The notes beneath the pieces are model-generated. The model searched no databases, was not told the origin of the DNA, and was given only the letters and a program-made list of their open reading frames with translations. From the NCBI GenBank assembly GCA_001805655.1, contig MHGR01000110.1, forward strand, positions 1 through 16,860: a stretch of DNA of 16,860 bases, in the 5' to 3' direction. Source of the DNA: Omnitrophica WOR_2 bacterium RIFCSPHIGHO2_02_FULL_52_10 (GTDB lineage: Bacteria > Omnitrophota > Gorgyraeia > Zapsychrales > Zapsychraceae). Made by a program: the position numbers and the translations under genes. Shown one piece after another: positions 1 to 6,324 of the stretch. The stretch's first letter is position 1. Each line of letters starts with the position of its first letter.

Positions 1-1
1 G

Positions 2-196
2 CTCCTTTTGGGCGCGGGAAAAGCTGACAGAAATAGCTATTTATCGTTTCTAGGGGTGGCCGTCCTGTATTTTATCGTGACAAGCGTGGTAGTGGTGCTG
101 TGGATTGCGGACGCGCGGTTCCGCGTTCCCATGATGCCTTATATCGCTGTCCTTGCGGCGTATGGTTGGAAGTCGGTGTGGGGACACGGCGCGTGA
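2..196 (+). CDS. C-terminal end of a membrane glycosyltransferase-like protein (partial)
   Basis: Only the last 64 codons are in the window; the reading frame is open to the left edge, so the true start lies outside. The visible part has one strongly hydrophobic helix (about residues 15-34 of the visible part), then an Ala-Arg-Phe-Arg-Val-Pro-Met-Met-Pro motif followed by a second hydrophobic stretch and a short basic tail. A motif of the form (A/R)-R-(F/Y)-R-x-P-x-x-P before a last helix is common at the end of ArnT/PMT-like and related GT-C glycosyltransferases, which transfer sugars from lipid carriers at the outer face of the inner membrane. That identity is an inference from a short tail. 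The TGA stop at 194-196 directly touches the stop codon of the convergent gene, leaving no room for a separate terminator. Confidence 0.6.
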   Translation, partial: LLLGAGKADRNSYLSFLGVAVLYFIVTSVVVVLWIADARFRVPMMPYIAVLAAYGWKSVWGHGA

Positions 197-1480
197 CTAG
201 CCGGCGGGGACCCGGCACGACTTTCCTTTTCCCCCGCCGATGCACATCCGGTTTTTGGCGACAAAAGCATACATCACCGGCCCGACAATGCCCATGCCCG
301 GAAAAAAAATTACCGGAATAAACGGAAACATCATCGGCATCTGCCAGCAAATCCGCCGGAACACCGTGTAGCCCCCGTAGGCGTGCTGACCGCTCTCGAC
401 CAGATAGATGCGCTTGAGCACCTGCTCCTTGCTCAACCCCGCGGGTAACGGCCGGCCCGCCGCAATGTCTTCATGGAAGTTCACGTACTCCAGCGTGCCG
501 AAAAGGTCCATCTTTCTGAGCGCGCGGATGCATTTCCGGCAGAAACCGCAATCCCCGTCATAGAGAAGCTTCAGCCTCGGCGCGGCGAGATGATACTGCC
601 GCCGGCGCTCAATCCAATCCAGGATGTCATTGGGATTGATGAACAGCAGGAACATTGCCGGAAAAAGGAAAAAGAATGTCGCCGGGACGTCCAGGGTGAG
701 TAGCAAAAGCCATTGGAAGAATATCCCTAGATAAATCGCGGACATCCGGGTCGGGGGCCAGAAAAGCAGGAAGACGATCAGGTATTCCATCACAACGATC
801 AGAACACCCGCCCAATAGATCAACCCCGGCCTGCCCTGGATGAAATCCCTGAGCAGGAACATTTTGGTCACCCCCGGCGGAGGGTAATTGAGGACATAAT
901 ATAGCGGATTGTCCGTCAGCCAGTTCCCCTGCGCGGTCGTTTTACAAAGGGCCGTATAAAAAAACGTGAATCCCAGCTGCATTTGCAAAAGCCGTTGGAC
1001 GAAAAACGGGCGCCGCCTCGCCCAAGGCTGTTCGTCATTTTTCAACAGGCAATCAACCGAGAAATAATCCCCGTGATAGCCCGTGACGCACAGCATGACC
1101 AGCGTCACCAGCAGAATGTCCCAGGACAGCGTGCTGACATGGTAGGCGTTCAGGGCGTAAAAATAGTAGCAGCTCATGGTCATGAGGATACAGCTCATCT
1201 GGCTGAACAGCCCTATGAGCAGCGTGAACGCGCTGACATAAAAGACGACGGCAAAGAATACCACCAGCCCATCCGGGCTCTTCTGCACCAGCTCCAGGAA
1301 CCAAATCGGGAAAAACCCCGGGTTCAACTCGCGCAACGAACCCCGAAAATACAGTTCCTCTAAATGCACCAGCGACGGCACCACCACGCTGGCCGTGGTC
1401 AGCGCCGCCACGATGCGAAACAGCGACAGGCTGATGGCCGGCCGCTCTTCAAGAAATAACCGGTGCCATAATTTCTCCAT
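197..1480 (-). CDS. HTTM-domain membrane protein fused to a DCC-type thiol-disulfide oxidoreductase domain
   Basis: A 427-residue protein with two modules. Residues about 10-290 form a multi-helix membrane region of the HTTM type (horizontally transferred transmembrane domain, related to vitamin K-dependent gamma-carboxylase), with hydrophobic segments near 20-35, 72-92, 97-115, 122-135, 225-242 and 250-281. Residues about 304-415 form a DCC (DUF393) domain, which opens with Tyr-Asp-Gly-Asp-Cys-Gly-Phe-Cys (C311 and C314, a CxxC pair). DCC proteins have a thioredoxin-like fold and are predicted thiol-disulfide oxidoreductases; no substrate is known. Both modules are known to be joined in other bacteria, and the fusion suggests membrane-coupled redox chemistry (inference). 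The start at 1480 has a GGGAG ribosome site close upstream. The gene begins 2 bases after the 154-residue protein's stop and is the last of a three-gene operon. Confidence 0.82.
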   Translation of the reverse strand: MEKLWHRLFLEERPAISLSLFRIVAALTTASVVVPSLVHLEELYFRGSLRELNPGFFPIWFLELVQKSPDGLVVFFAVVFYVSAFTLLIGLFSQMSCILMTMSCYYFYALNAYHVSTLSWDILLVTLVMLCVTGYHGDYFSVDCLLKNDEQPWARRRPFFVQRLLQMQLGFTFFYTALCKTTAQGNWLTDNPLYYVLNYPPPGVTKMFLLRDFIQGRPGLIYWAGVLIVVMEYLIVFLLFWPPTRMSAIYLGIFFQWLLLLTLDVPATFFFLFPAMFLLFINPNDILDWIERRRQYHLAAPRLKLLYDGDCGFCRKCIRALRKMDLFGTLEYVNFHEDIAAGRPLPAGLSKEQVLKRIYLVESGQHAYGGYTVFRRICWQMPMMFPFIPVIFFPGMGIVGPVMYAFVAKNRMCIGGGKGKSCRVPAG

Positions 1481-1482
1481 GT

Positions 1483-1947
1483 TTACTCCCGCTTTTTTTC
1501 AGGACAACTATACAAAATCTGGTGATACTGCTCATACGGATGCGCGACAAAATCGGGGTAATACGTGGAAACGATCCGGAAGCTGTCCATATCCCCGAAC
1601 CGCCGGCGCAGGTGCTCGCAGAATGCCGCCTGGTTGTGGCTGGAGGCCGCTGAGCCGATCACCCCGCGGTGAATGTTGTCGTAGCCGATGGTCCGCACGC
1701 GAAAAATCTCGTGCGGGTCAATTTCCATGCCCTGGTCCCCTTTGTAGCCGAAGACGCGCACGTGCCCGTACGACCGGTCAACGCGGTAAAACATAATCCA
1801 TCCCGCCGGCGGAAAGAGGAATTTGATTTTGGGCAAAGGCCGGCCGGCCAGGGGCTCCAAATAAAAATACCTCACGGATTCATAATGGAAGGCCAGGCAC
1901 CAGAGTATGACAAAACAGGTGATCAGCCAGTTGCGACGGGTATTCAT
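1483..1947 (-). CDS. Small membrane-anchored protein of unknown function, HTTM operon partner
   Basis: A 154-residue protein. Residues 7-24 are hydrophobic, preceded by Arg-Arg, which fits a signal anchor or an uncleaved signal. The rest is a soluble domain with a conspicuous Phe-Pro-Pro-Ala-Gly-Trp motif at about residues 45-50, then an alternating aromatic/charged stretch that looks like beta strands. I do not recognise a family with a known function. Its place between a PAS/MORN membrane protein and an HTTM-DCC protein, with 2-base gaps on each side, says it is co-translated with them and probably works at the same membrane. The start at 1947 lies 2 bases after the preceding stop; a purine-rich AAAAGGCGG in the end of that gene can act as its ribosome site. 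It may face the periplasm, but the orientation is not certain. Confidence 0.75.
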   Translation of the reverse strand: MNTRRNWLITCFVILWCLAFHYESVRYFYLEPLAGRPLPKIKFLFPPAGWIMFYRVDRSYGHVRVFGYKGDQGMEIDPHEIFRVRTIGYDNIHRGVIGSAASSHNQAAFCEHLRRRFGDMDSFRIVSTYYPDFVAHPYEQYHQILYSCPEKKRE

Positions 1948-1949
1948 GA

Positions 1950-3353
1950 CTATTCTAGCCGCCTTTTTTCCGTCATGTCCACGACCACTCCCCGCACCCC
2001 TGCCGGGCGGCCTTGGTCGTCAAAAATCCTGTTGGCGCTGGCAGAGAGAATAATGACCTCATTATTCGGCAAGCGGCGCCTGAATTGGAAATCATGGATT
2101 TCATTGGCCTCGCCCATGATTTTGAGCAGCTGTTTCTCTCCGTTGTCGATGCACTTGAACAATGCGCCCATGCTTGCCCCCACCACTTCTTGCTCGGTCT
2201 TATGTCCGAAGATTTCGGCAAAGGCATGATTGACATAAAAAAGGCGGCCGTTCATGTCCGCCATAAAAATACCGCTCTTGCCCGTTTCGACCAGGCGGCG
2301 GTACATTTTTTCGCTTTCAGAATGCGGCGGGTTGAATTCCTTCCGACTTTGATCTCTTTCCGGCAACACGGCTGGGCTGCGCTGATACTCCGCCTCCTTG
2401 ATTTTGCCGGCGGTCAAAATCCTCCTGATAAAAACGCCGATCATCACAAACACCGCGGACAAAAACCCAATTAACGCCATGTCCTTGAACTTCAGAAAAA
2501 ATACCCGCTGGCCCTGCGCAGGTGCCTCTGCCTTGGAGGGAACAGGCGCAGGCGCCGCTGAAGAGGGAACGACCGTTTCATTCACGCTGAAGGAAAGCTC
2601 GGGGATCAGTTGGCCCTGCTCATCATATTCCTCCCGCTCAATAACCTCGCCGTTGACGATCAAATTTCTCTTTTTGAGCTCTTGATTTTCATAAAATTCC
2701 ACGAATTCCCCATCGATGGCATCATCAACAAAATTCATCTTGGCCTTCAAGTTGCCGTTCGGGTAATATTCGGCGGCTTCCCCCTGGCGCAGGCCCCGCT
2801 GGTAACGGCTCTCAGCTTTCAGGCTCCCGTTATCTTTATAGAACATCACGATGCCGTGCAATTCCCCGTTGACATACGTCGATTCCTCTTTGACTTTGCC
2901 GTTGGGGAAAAATATTTTCGCCGTTCCGTGTTTTTTCCCATCGGCATACGTAATCTCCTGGAAGGGATTGCCGTTTTCGTCATATGCTTTCTGGGGGCCG
3001 CTGAGCTTGCCGTTGGCGTAATTCCCTTCCTTTAATACTGTCCCGCCCGGAGCATACTCCCTGAACGCGCCGTTCTCAACGCCCAGCTTATACCCCAGCT
3101 CAACAAGCACCTTGCCGTCTTCACCATATTCTTTGTAATTGCCATCGATTTTCCCGTTCACATAGACCACTGCGCTCTTGAGGGACCCGCTTGGATAGTA
3201 TTCCTTCCTGCTCAGCTTACCGTCGCCGAATTCCGAATACCAGTCCACCTTCAGGACGCCGTCGGAGTAATATTCCTTCTCGGGGACTTGCGCCCAGGCA
3301 GTAGGCAGCACAAACAGGGCGAGAATGATAGCAATGATGATATGTCTGGTCAT
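1950..3353 (-). CDS. Periplasmic MORN_2-repeat protein with one membrane helix and a cytoplasmic PAS domain
   Basis: A 467-residue protein. Residues 1-21 are a signal peptide ending Ala-Trp-Ala before Gln22. Residues about 26-250 hold nine or ten tandem MORN_2 (YwqK-like) repeats of about 23 residues, each with a pattern like Tyr-Tyr-Pro-Asn-Gly-x-Leu-Lys and ending in a Gly-Lys/Gly-Glu-Leu-x-Gly turn. A Pro/Ala-rich linker (263-282) leads to a membrane helix (about 291-312), then an Arg/Lys-rich stretch, and finally a PAS domain (about 349-460) with the usual Ala-Asp-x-Asn-Gly and Phe-Gly-His features. The chain stops at Asp-Met-Thr-Glu-Lys-Arg-Arg-Leu-Glu, a sequence normally found where a PAS domain runs into a histidine kinase or cyclase, but no output domain follows. 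The predicted layout is repeats in the periplasm and PAS in the cytoplasm. It heads a three-gene operon; no close ribosome site is visible before the start. Confidence 0.85.
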   Translation of the reverse strand: MTRHIIIAIILALFVLPTAWAQVPEKEYYSDGVLKVDWYSEFGDGKLSRKEYYPSGSLKSAVVYVNGKIDGNYKEYGEDGKVLVELGYKLGVENGAFREYAPGGTVLKEGNYANGKLSGPQKAYDENGNPFQEITYADGKKHGTAKIFFPNGKVKEESTYVNGELHGIVMFYKDNGSLKAESRYQRGLRQGEAAEYYPNGNLKAKMNFVDDAIDGEFVEFYENQELKKRNLIVNGEVIEREEYDEQGQLIPELSFSVNETVVPSSAAPAPVPSKAEAPAQGQRVFFLKFKDMALIGFLSAVFVMIGVFIRRILTAGKIKEAEYQRSPAVLPERDQSRKEFNPPHSESEKMYRRLVETGKSGIFMADMNGRLFYVNHAFAEIFGHKTEQEVVGASMGALFKCIDNGEKQLLKIMGEANEIHDFQFRRRLPNNEVIILSASANRIFDDQGRPAGVRGVVVDMTEKRRLE

Positions 3354-3390
3354 TATATGAAACGTTTACCTTGCATAATTAGGCAAAGTC

Positions 3391-3399
3391 ATTATACCA
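3391..3399 (-). promoter_or_regulatory. Extended -10 promoter for the MORN-PAS/HTTM-DCC operon
   Basis: On the minus strand the bases read TGGTATAAT, which matches the extended -10 pattern TGnTATAAT exactly. No good -35 hexamer is seen 16-18 bases upstream, as is typical of extended -10 promoters. Transcription would start near 3384 and give a leader of about 30 bases before the ATG at 3353. Confidence 0.55.
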
Positions 3400-3569
3400 C
3401 CCGGCCGGGCGATGGACATCCTAAACAGAATATATAATATCAATATTGGTAAAGCAAGAACCCTGTGCTTTTAGAATTTACGCATCTGAACATAAGGCAT
3501 GGCGGCAACCAGGTTTTTCTCCCCAACCCATGCTAATTTCTGTCATTTAAAGATTTCATTTTTTAAAAA

Positions 3570-3597
3570 TTGTGATATATTTATGTACAAGTAAAAT
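3570..3597 (+). promoter_or_regulatory. Candidate sigma-70-type promoter for the mla operon
   Basis: TTGTGA at 3570-3575 and TAAAAT at 3592-3597 are separated by 16 bases. The predicted start point near 3604 gives a leader of about 29 bases to the ATG at 3633. This is the best match upstream of mlaE, but AT-rich DNA gives such matches by chance. Confidence 0.4.
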
Positions 3598-3632
3598 TGT
3601 AATTTTGCTGAACTGTCTGCGTTGCATTTTTT

Positions 3633-4427
3633 ATGTTTTTTTTCTATCCCTTCAAACTCATAGGCGGCAAAGTCATTAATTTCATACGTGAGCTCGGGAA
3701 AATGGCCATTTTCCTGGGAAGCTCCCTGTACAGCATGCTTCTGCCGCCGTACCGTCCCTTCAGGGTCACCAAACAGGTGTATTTTATCGGCGTCAAGACG
3801 ATCTCGGTCATCGTCCTGACCGGGCTCTTTACCGGCATGGCCCTGACGCTTCAGGCCTACTACGTCCTGATCACGTTTGGGGCGGAATCCAAGCTGGGGG
3901 CGATCACTTCACTTTCTTTGATCCGGGAATTGGGGCCGGTCATTTCCGCCCTGATGGTGATTGGCAGGGCCGGTTCCGCCCTGACGGCCGAGATCGGCAT
4001 CATGCGCATTTCCGAGCAGATCGACGCGCTGGATTCCATGGCGCTCAACCCGAAGAATTTTCTTTCCGTACCCAACCTGATCGCGGGGGTCATCTCCCTC
4101 CCCATCCTGAATGCCCTGTTCATCCTGATGGGCATCTGGGGAGGCTACTTGGTCGGTGTCACGCTCACCGGCTTATCCAGCGGCGTTTATTTCGGCGCGA
4201 TCAGCGACTCCGTCCAGCTGCAGGACTTGACGCTGAGCCTGAAAAAATCCCTGAGTTTCGGGTTGTTATTTTCCTGGATTTGCTGCTACAAGGGATATTT
4301 CGCCGATTCCGGCTCCGGGTTCGGGGCCGAAGGCGTGAGCAAGGCCACGACCGAGGCCGTCGTTTTATCATCCGTCGTCATCCTTGTCTGCGACTACTTT
4401 ATTACTTCGATTTTGATTTTAACATAA
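3633..4427 (+). CDS. mlaE: MlaE-like permease of the Mla lipid transport ABC complex
   Basis: A 264-residue MlaE/YrbE-family (MlaE permease) inner-membrane protein, about the same length as E. coli MlaE. In the family, two copies form the membrane core through which MlaF-driven phospholipid transfer occurs. The family signature is clear in the middle: Leu-Ile-Arg-Glu-Leu-Gly-Pro-Val, then Gly-Arg-Ala-Gly-Ser-Ala-Leu-Thr-Ala-Glu-Ile-Gly, then Glu-Gln-Ile-Asp-Ala-Leu and a Gly-Ile-Trp-Gly-Gly helix. The amphipathic N-terminus (1-30) before the first helix is also typical. An in-frame stop at 3609 limits the start to ATG 3633 or the internal ATG at 3702. I chose 3633 because it keeps the expected N-terminal helix, although no ribosome site is visible before it. 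First gene of a six-gene cluster, 26 bases before mlaF. Confidence 0.93.
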   Translation: MFFFYPFKLIGGKVINFIRELGKMAIFLGSSLYSMLLPPYRPFRVTKQVYFIGVKTISVIVLTGLFTGMALTLQAYYVLITFGAESKLGAITSLSLIRELGPVISALMVIGRAGSALTAEIGIMRISEQIDALDSMALNPKNFLSVPNLIAGVISLPILNALFILMGIWGGYLVGVTLTGLSSGVYFGAISDSVQLQDLTLSLKKSLSFGLLFSWICCYKGYFADSGSGFGAEGVSKATTEAVVLSSVVILVCDYFITSILILT

Positions 4428-4453
4428 CACCCGGCCTTGCGGCTAAAAACGCC

Positions 4454-5182
4454 ATGATTGAAGTCGTTGATTTGTACAAAAAATTCGGCCGTCAAGAAAT
4501 CCTGAAAGGCGTCAATCTCAGGATCGAAAAAGGCCAGACCTTCGCCTTGATCGGCGGGAGCGGCAACGGCAAGTCCGTGCTGCTCAAACATATCATCGGG
4601 CTGATGAAGCCCGATAAGGGTTCTATCATGATCGGCACCGAGGACATCACCCGTTTGCGGGGCAGACGGCTGAGGGCCATTAAAGACCGCCTCGGCATCG
4701 TTTTTCAGTTCGGCGCCCTGTTTGACTCGCTTACCATTTATGAGAATGTCGCCTTCCCGCTGAAGGAAAAAACAAAGCTCAGCGAAGCGCAGATCAAGGA
4801 GAAAGTCTTCAAGGAGCTGGAAGCCGTTCAGCTTTTGGAGGATCGGGATAAATACCCGGCCCAGATCAGCGGGGGCATGCGCAAGCGCGTGGCCCTGGCC
4901 CGCTGCCTGATCATGAACCCGGAGATTATTTTCTTCGATGAGCCGACCACCGGCCTTGACCCGGTGATCGCCAAAATTATTTATAACACGATACGCTCCC
5001 TGCAGGAAAAGCGCAGGCTGACGGCCCTGATCGTCAGCCACGAAATCCCGGGCATTTTCCAAATCGTTGACCGGGTCGCGATGCTGCACGGCGGCAAAAT
5101 CATATCGACAGGAACACCCGAGGAAATCCAGGCTTCCACCAATCCGACCGTGCAGAAGTTCCTTAAAGGAGAGCTTGAGTAA
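4454..5182 (+). CDS. mlaF: MlaF-like ATPase of the Mla lipid transport ABC complex
   Basis: A 242-residue ABC ATPase. It has the Walker A Gly-Gly-Ser-Gly-Asn-Gly-Lys-Ser (about 36-43), a Q-loop at Val-Phe-Gln-Phe-Gly, the signature Ser-Gly-Gly-Met-Arg-Lys-Arg-Val-Ala, Walker B Ile-Ile-Phe-Phe-Asp-Glu-Pro with the D-loop Gly-Leu-Asp-Pro, and the switch His in Val-Ser-His-Glu. Phe-Gln-Phe-Gly-Ala-Leu-Phe-Asp and Ser-Gly-Gly-Met-Arg-Lys-Arg are typical of the MlaF/Ttg2A branch rather than of generic importers. It hydrolyses ATP at the cytoplasmic face to power lipid movement through MlaE. The frame is open further upstream, but ATG 4454 is chosen because it starts the conserved domain and lies after the mlaE stop. 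The ribosome site is weak, so translational coupling to mlaE is likely. Confidence 0.95.
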   Translation: MIEVVDLYKKFGRQEILKGVNLRIEKGQTFALIGGSGNGKSVLLKHIIGLMKPDKGSIMIGTEDITRLRGRRLRAIKDRLGIVFQFGALFDSLTIYENVAFPLKEKTKLSEAQIKEKVFKELEAVQLLEDRDKYPAQISGGMRKRVALARCLIMNPEIIFFDEPTTGLDPVIAKIIYNTIRSLQEKRRLTALIVSHEIPGIFQIVDRVAMLHGGKIISTGTPEEIQASTNPTVQKFLKGELE

Positions 5183-5187
5183 CCGGT

Positions 5188-5202
5188 CCAAACAGCGTTT
5201 GG
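5188..5202. repeat. Perfect 6-base inverted repeat between mlaF and mlaD
   Basis: CCAAAC, a three-base loop AGC, then GTTTGG. In RNA this would form a compact hairpin just after the mlaF stop. No T-run follows on the + strand (CTTAAAAC), so it is not a standard terminator. It could be an mRNA stability or processing element. Confidence 0.5.
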
Positions 5203-5231
5203 CTTAAAACAACCATAAAAGGCGGTGCGTG

Positions 5232-5669
5232 ATGAAAGAATCTCATATAGAAATTATTGTGGGCCTATTTGTTTCCCTTGGACTGGCATGCATGGCCTAC
5301 ATATCCATCAATCTGGGACAGGTCGATTTCTTCGACACGGGTTATTATCCCATTCACGCCACGTTCTCATCGGCCACCGGGCTGAAAGAGGACACCAATA
5401 TCGAGATTGCGGGTGTCAAGGTCGGCAAAATCAAATCCGTCGAATTAAAGAATTATGAGGCGGTCGTCACCATGCTGATTGACCGCGATGTAAAAATTCA
5501 GGATGACGCTATTGCTTCCGTCCGTACAAAGGGTATACTAGGAGAGCAGTACATCGAGATCCTGCCGGGGGGCTCCGATGTGGTTCTCGGGCCGGGGGAT
5601 GGCCTGTTTGACACGGAACCGCCCTTTGATCTCATGTCGGCATTAAAAAACTTTGTTGTTGGAAACTAG
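5232..5669 (+). CDS. mlaD: MlaD-like MCE-domain protein
   Basis: A 145-residue single-MCE protein. One N-terminal membrane helix (about 7-26) anchors it in the inner membrane. The MCE domain follows at about 38-115, with Ala-Thr-Gly-Leu, the beta-rich Val-x-Ile-Ala-Gly-Val-x-Val-Gly-x-Ile pattern, Arg-Thr-Lys-Gly-Ile-Leu-Gly-Glu-Gln-Tyr-Ile-Glu and a Pro-Gly-Gly turn. A short C-terminal helix (Asp-Leu-Met-Ser-Ala-Leu-Lys-Asn) ends it. E. coli MlaD has 183 residues; the missing part corresponds to the disordered tail, not the fold. MlaD hexamers bind phospholipid and hand it to or from MlaC in the periplasm. Two start codons abut (GTG 5229, ATG 5232); ATG is preferred because AAGGCGG at 5219-5225 sits 6 bases before it. 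Confidence 0.92.
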   Translation: MKESHIEIIVGLFVSLGLACMAYISINLGQVDFFDTGYYPIHATFSSATGLKEDTNIEIAGVKVGKIKSVELKNYEAVVTMLIDRDVKIQDDAIASVRTKGILGEQYIEILPGGSDVVLGPGDGLFDTEPPFDLMSALKNFVVGN

Positions 5670-5673
5670 AACC

Positions 5674-6294
5674 GTGGCCACCCGCATACCCCTACTGACT
5701 TTTCTTGCCGTTATTATGCTCGTCCTTGCCCCCTCTTCTTTAATATGGGCGGAATCGCCGGGAAAGGTCGTCGTACAGACCATCGACGAAGGCCTGGCGA
5801 TCCTCAATGACCCCGCCCTTCGGAGCCCGGAGAAAATGCCTGAGCGCCGCCAGAAGCTTTGGGACGCCGTCAAAGGAGTGTTCAGTTTTGAAGAGACGGC
5901 GAAGCGGGCCCTGGGACGGCACTGGAATGGCCGCACGCCGCAGGAGCAGCAGGAATTCACCGAAACCTTCAAGAACATCCTCAAGAACATTTATCTTGAT
6001 AAGTCCGATTCGTACGCGCAGGAGAGCATCGTCTACATCAGCGAGATGGTCGAAGGCGAACGCGGCAAGGTGAATACCTATTTCCTCACCAGCGACAGCA
6101 AGCAAATTGACGTGGTGTTCAGCATGAAAATCTTGGGCGGCGAATGGAGGATCTATGATGTTATCGTTGAGGGCGTCAGCATTGTCGGAAATTACCGGAG
6201 CCAATTTAACAGCATTCTCAGCAATTCCACGTTCGCCGAGCTGATGGACAAGCTTAAGGAAAAGGAAAGCGAAGTGGTCAAGCTGGGAAAATAA
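5674..6294 (+). CDS. mlaC: MlaC-like periplasmic phospholipid carrier
   Basis: A 206-residue Ttg2D/MlaC-family protein from GTG 5674, 4 bases after the mlaD stop. GTG 5674 is preferred over the TTG at 5653 because it follows a GGAAA ribosome site in the end of mlaD and gives a compact signal peptide. That peptide has a hydrophobic core (about 6-22) and a likely cut after Ile-Trp-Ala. The mature domain shows family features: Phe-Glu-Glu-Thr-Ala-Lys-Arg-Ala-Leu-Gly-Arg-His-Trp, the Glu-Phe-Thr-Glu-Thr-Phe-Lys helix, a Trp-Arg-Ile-Tyr-Asp-Val strand and the near-invariant Val-Glu-Gly-Val-Ser-Ile-Val-Gly-Asn-Tyr-Arg-Ser-Gln-Phe. MlaC carries single phospholipids across the periplasm between the MlaA complex and MlaD. 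Its location next to mlaD supports the assignment. Confidence 0.93.
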   Translation: MATRIPLLTFLAVIMLVLAPSSLIWAESPGKVVVQTIDEGLAILNDPALRSPEKMPERRQKLWDAVKGVFSFEETAKRALGRHWNGRTPQEQQEFTETFKNILKNIYLDKSDSYAQESIVYISEMVEGERGKVNTYFLTSDSKQIDVVFSMKILGGEWRIYDVIVEGVSIVGNYRSQFNSILSNSTFAELMDKLKEKESEVVKLGK

Positions 6295-6324
6295 TCAATG
6301 CATTTCTAAATGACGGAGGGCGTT

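Larger units (their letters stand above)
3354..3632. other. AT-rich divergent intergenic region
   Basis: These 279 bases separate two divergent operons. I see a candidate promoter on each strand (listed separately) and an inverted repeat GCATGG/CCATGC with a 25-base loop at 3497-3533. No reading frame with a ribosome site, tRNA or known riboswitch core was recognised. The region is clearly more AT-rich than the genes on either side. Confidence 0.7.

Noticed and set aside
200..216. GCCGG/CCGGC hairpin after the first gene as a terminator
   Set aside because: The stem is only five bases and the following sequence (ACGACTTTCC) is not a T-run. It also lies inside the opposing coding region.
3400..3409. 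CCCGGCCGGG palindrome upstream of the MORN-PAS promoter
   Set aside because: It is a short self-complementary GC run with no spacer or second copy nearby. It is too weak to call an operator.
4280..4453. Upstream extension of mlaF from a TTG codon
   Set aside because: This part overlaps the end of mlaE in another frame and translates to an Arg-rich non-conserved sequence. The family start matches ATG 4454.
4394..5191. A 265-codon open frame on the - strand opposite mlaF
   Set aside because: It mirrors the ABC ATPase gene almost end to end and has no features of its own.
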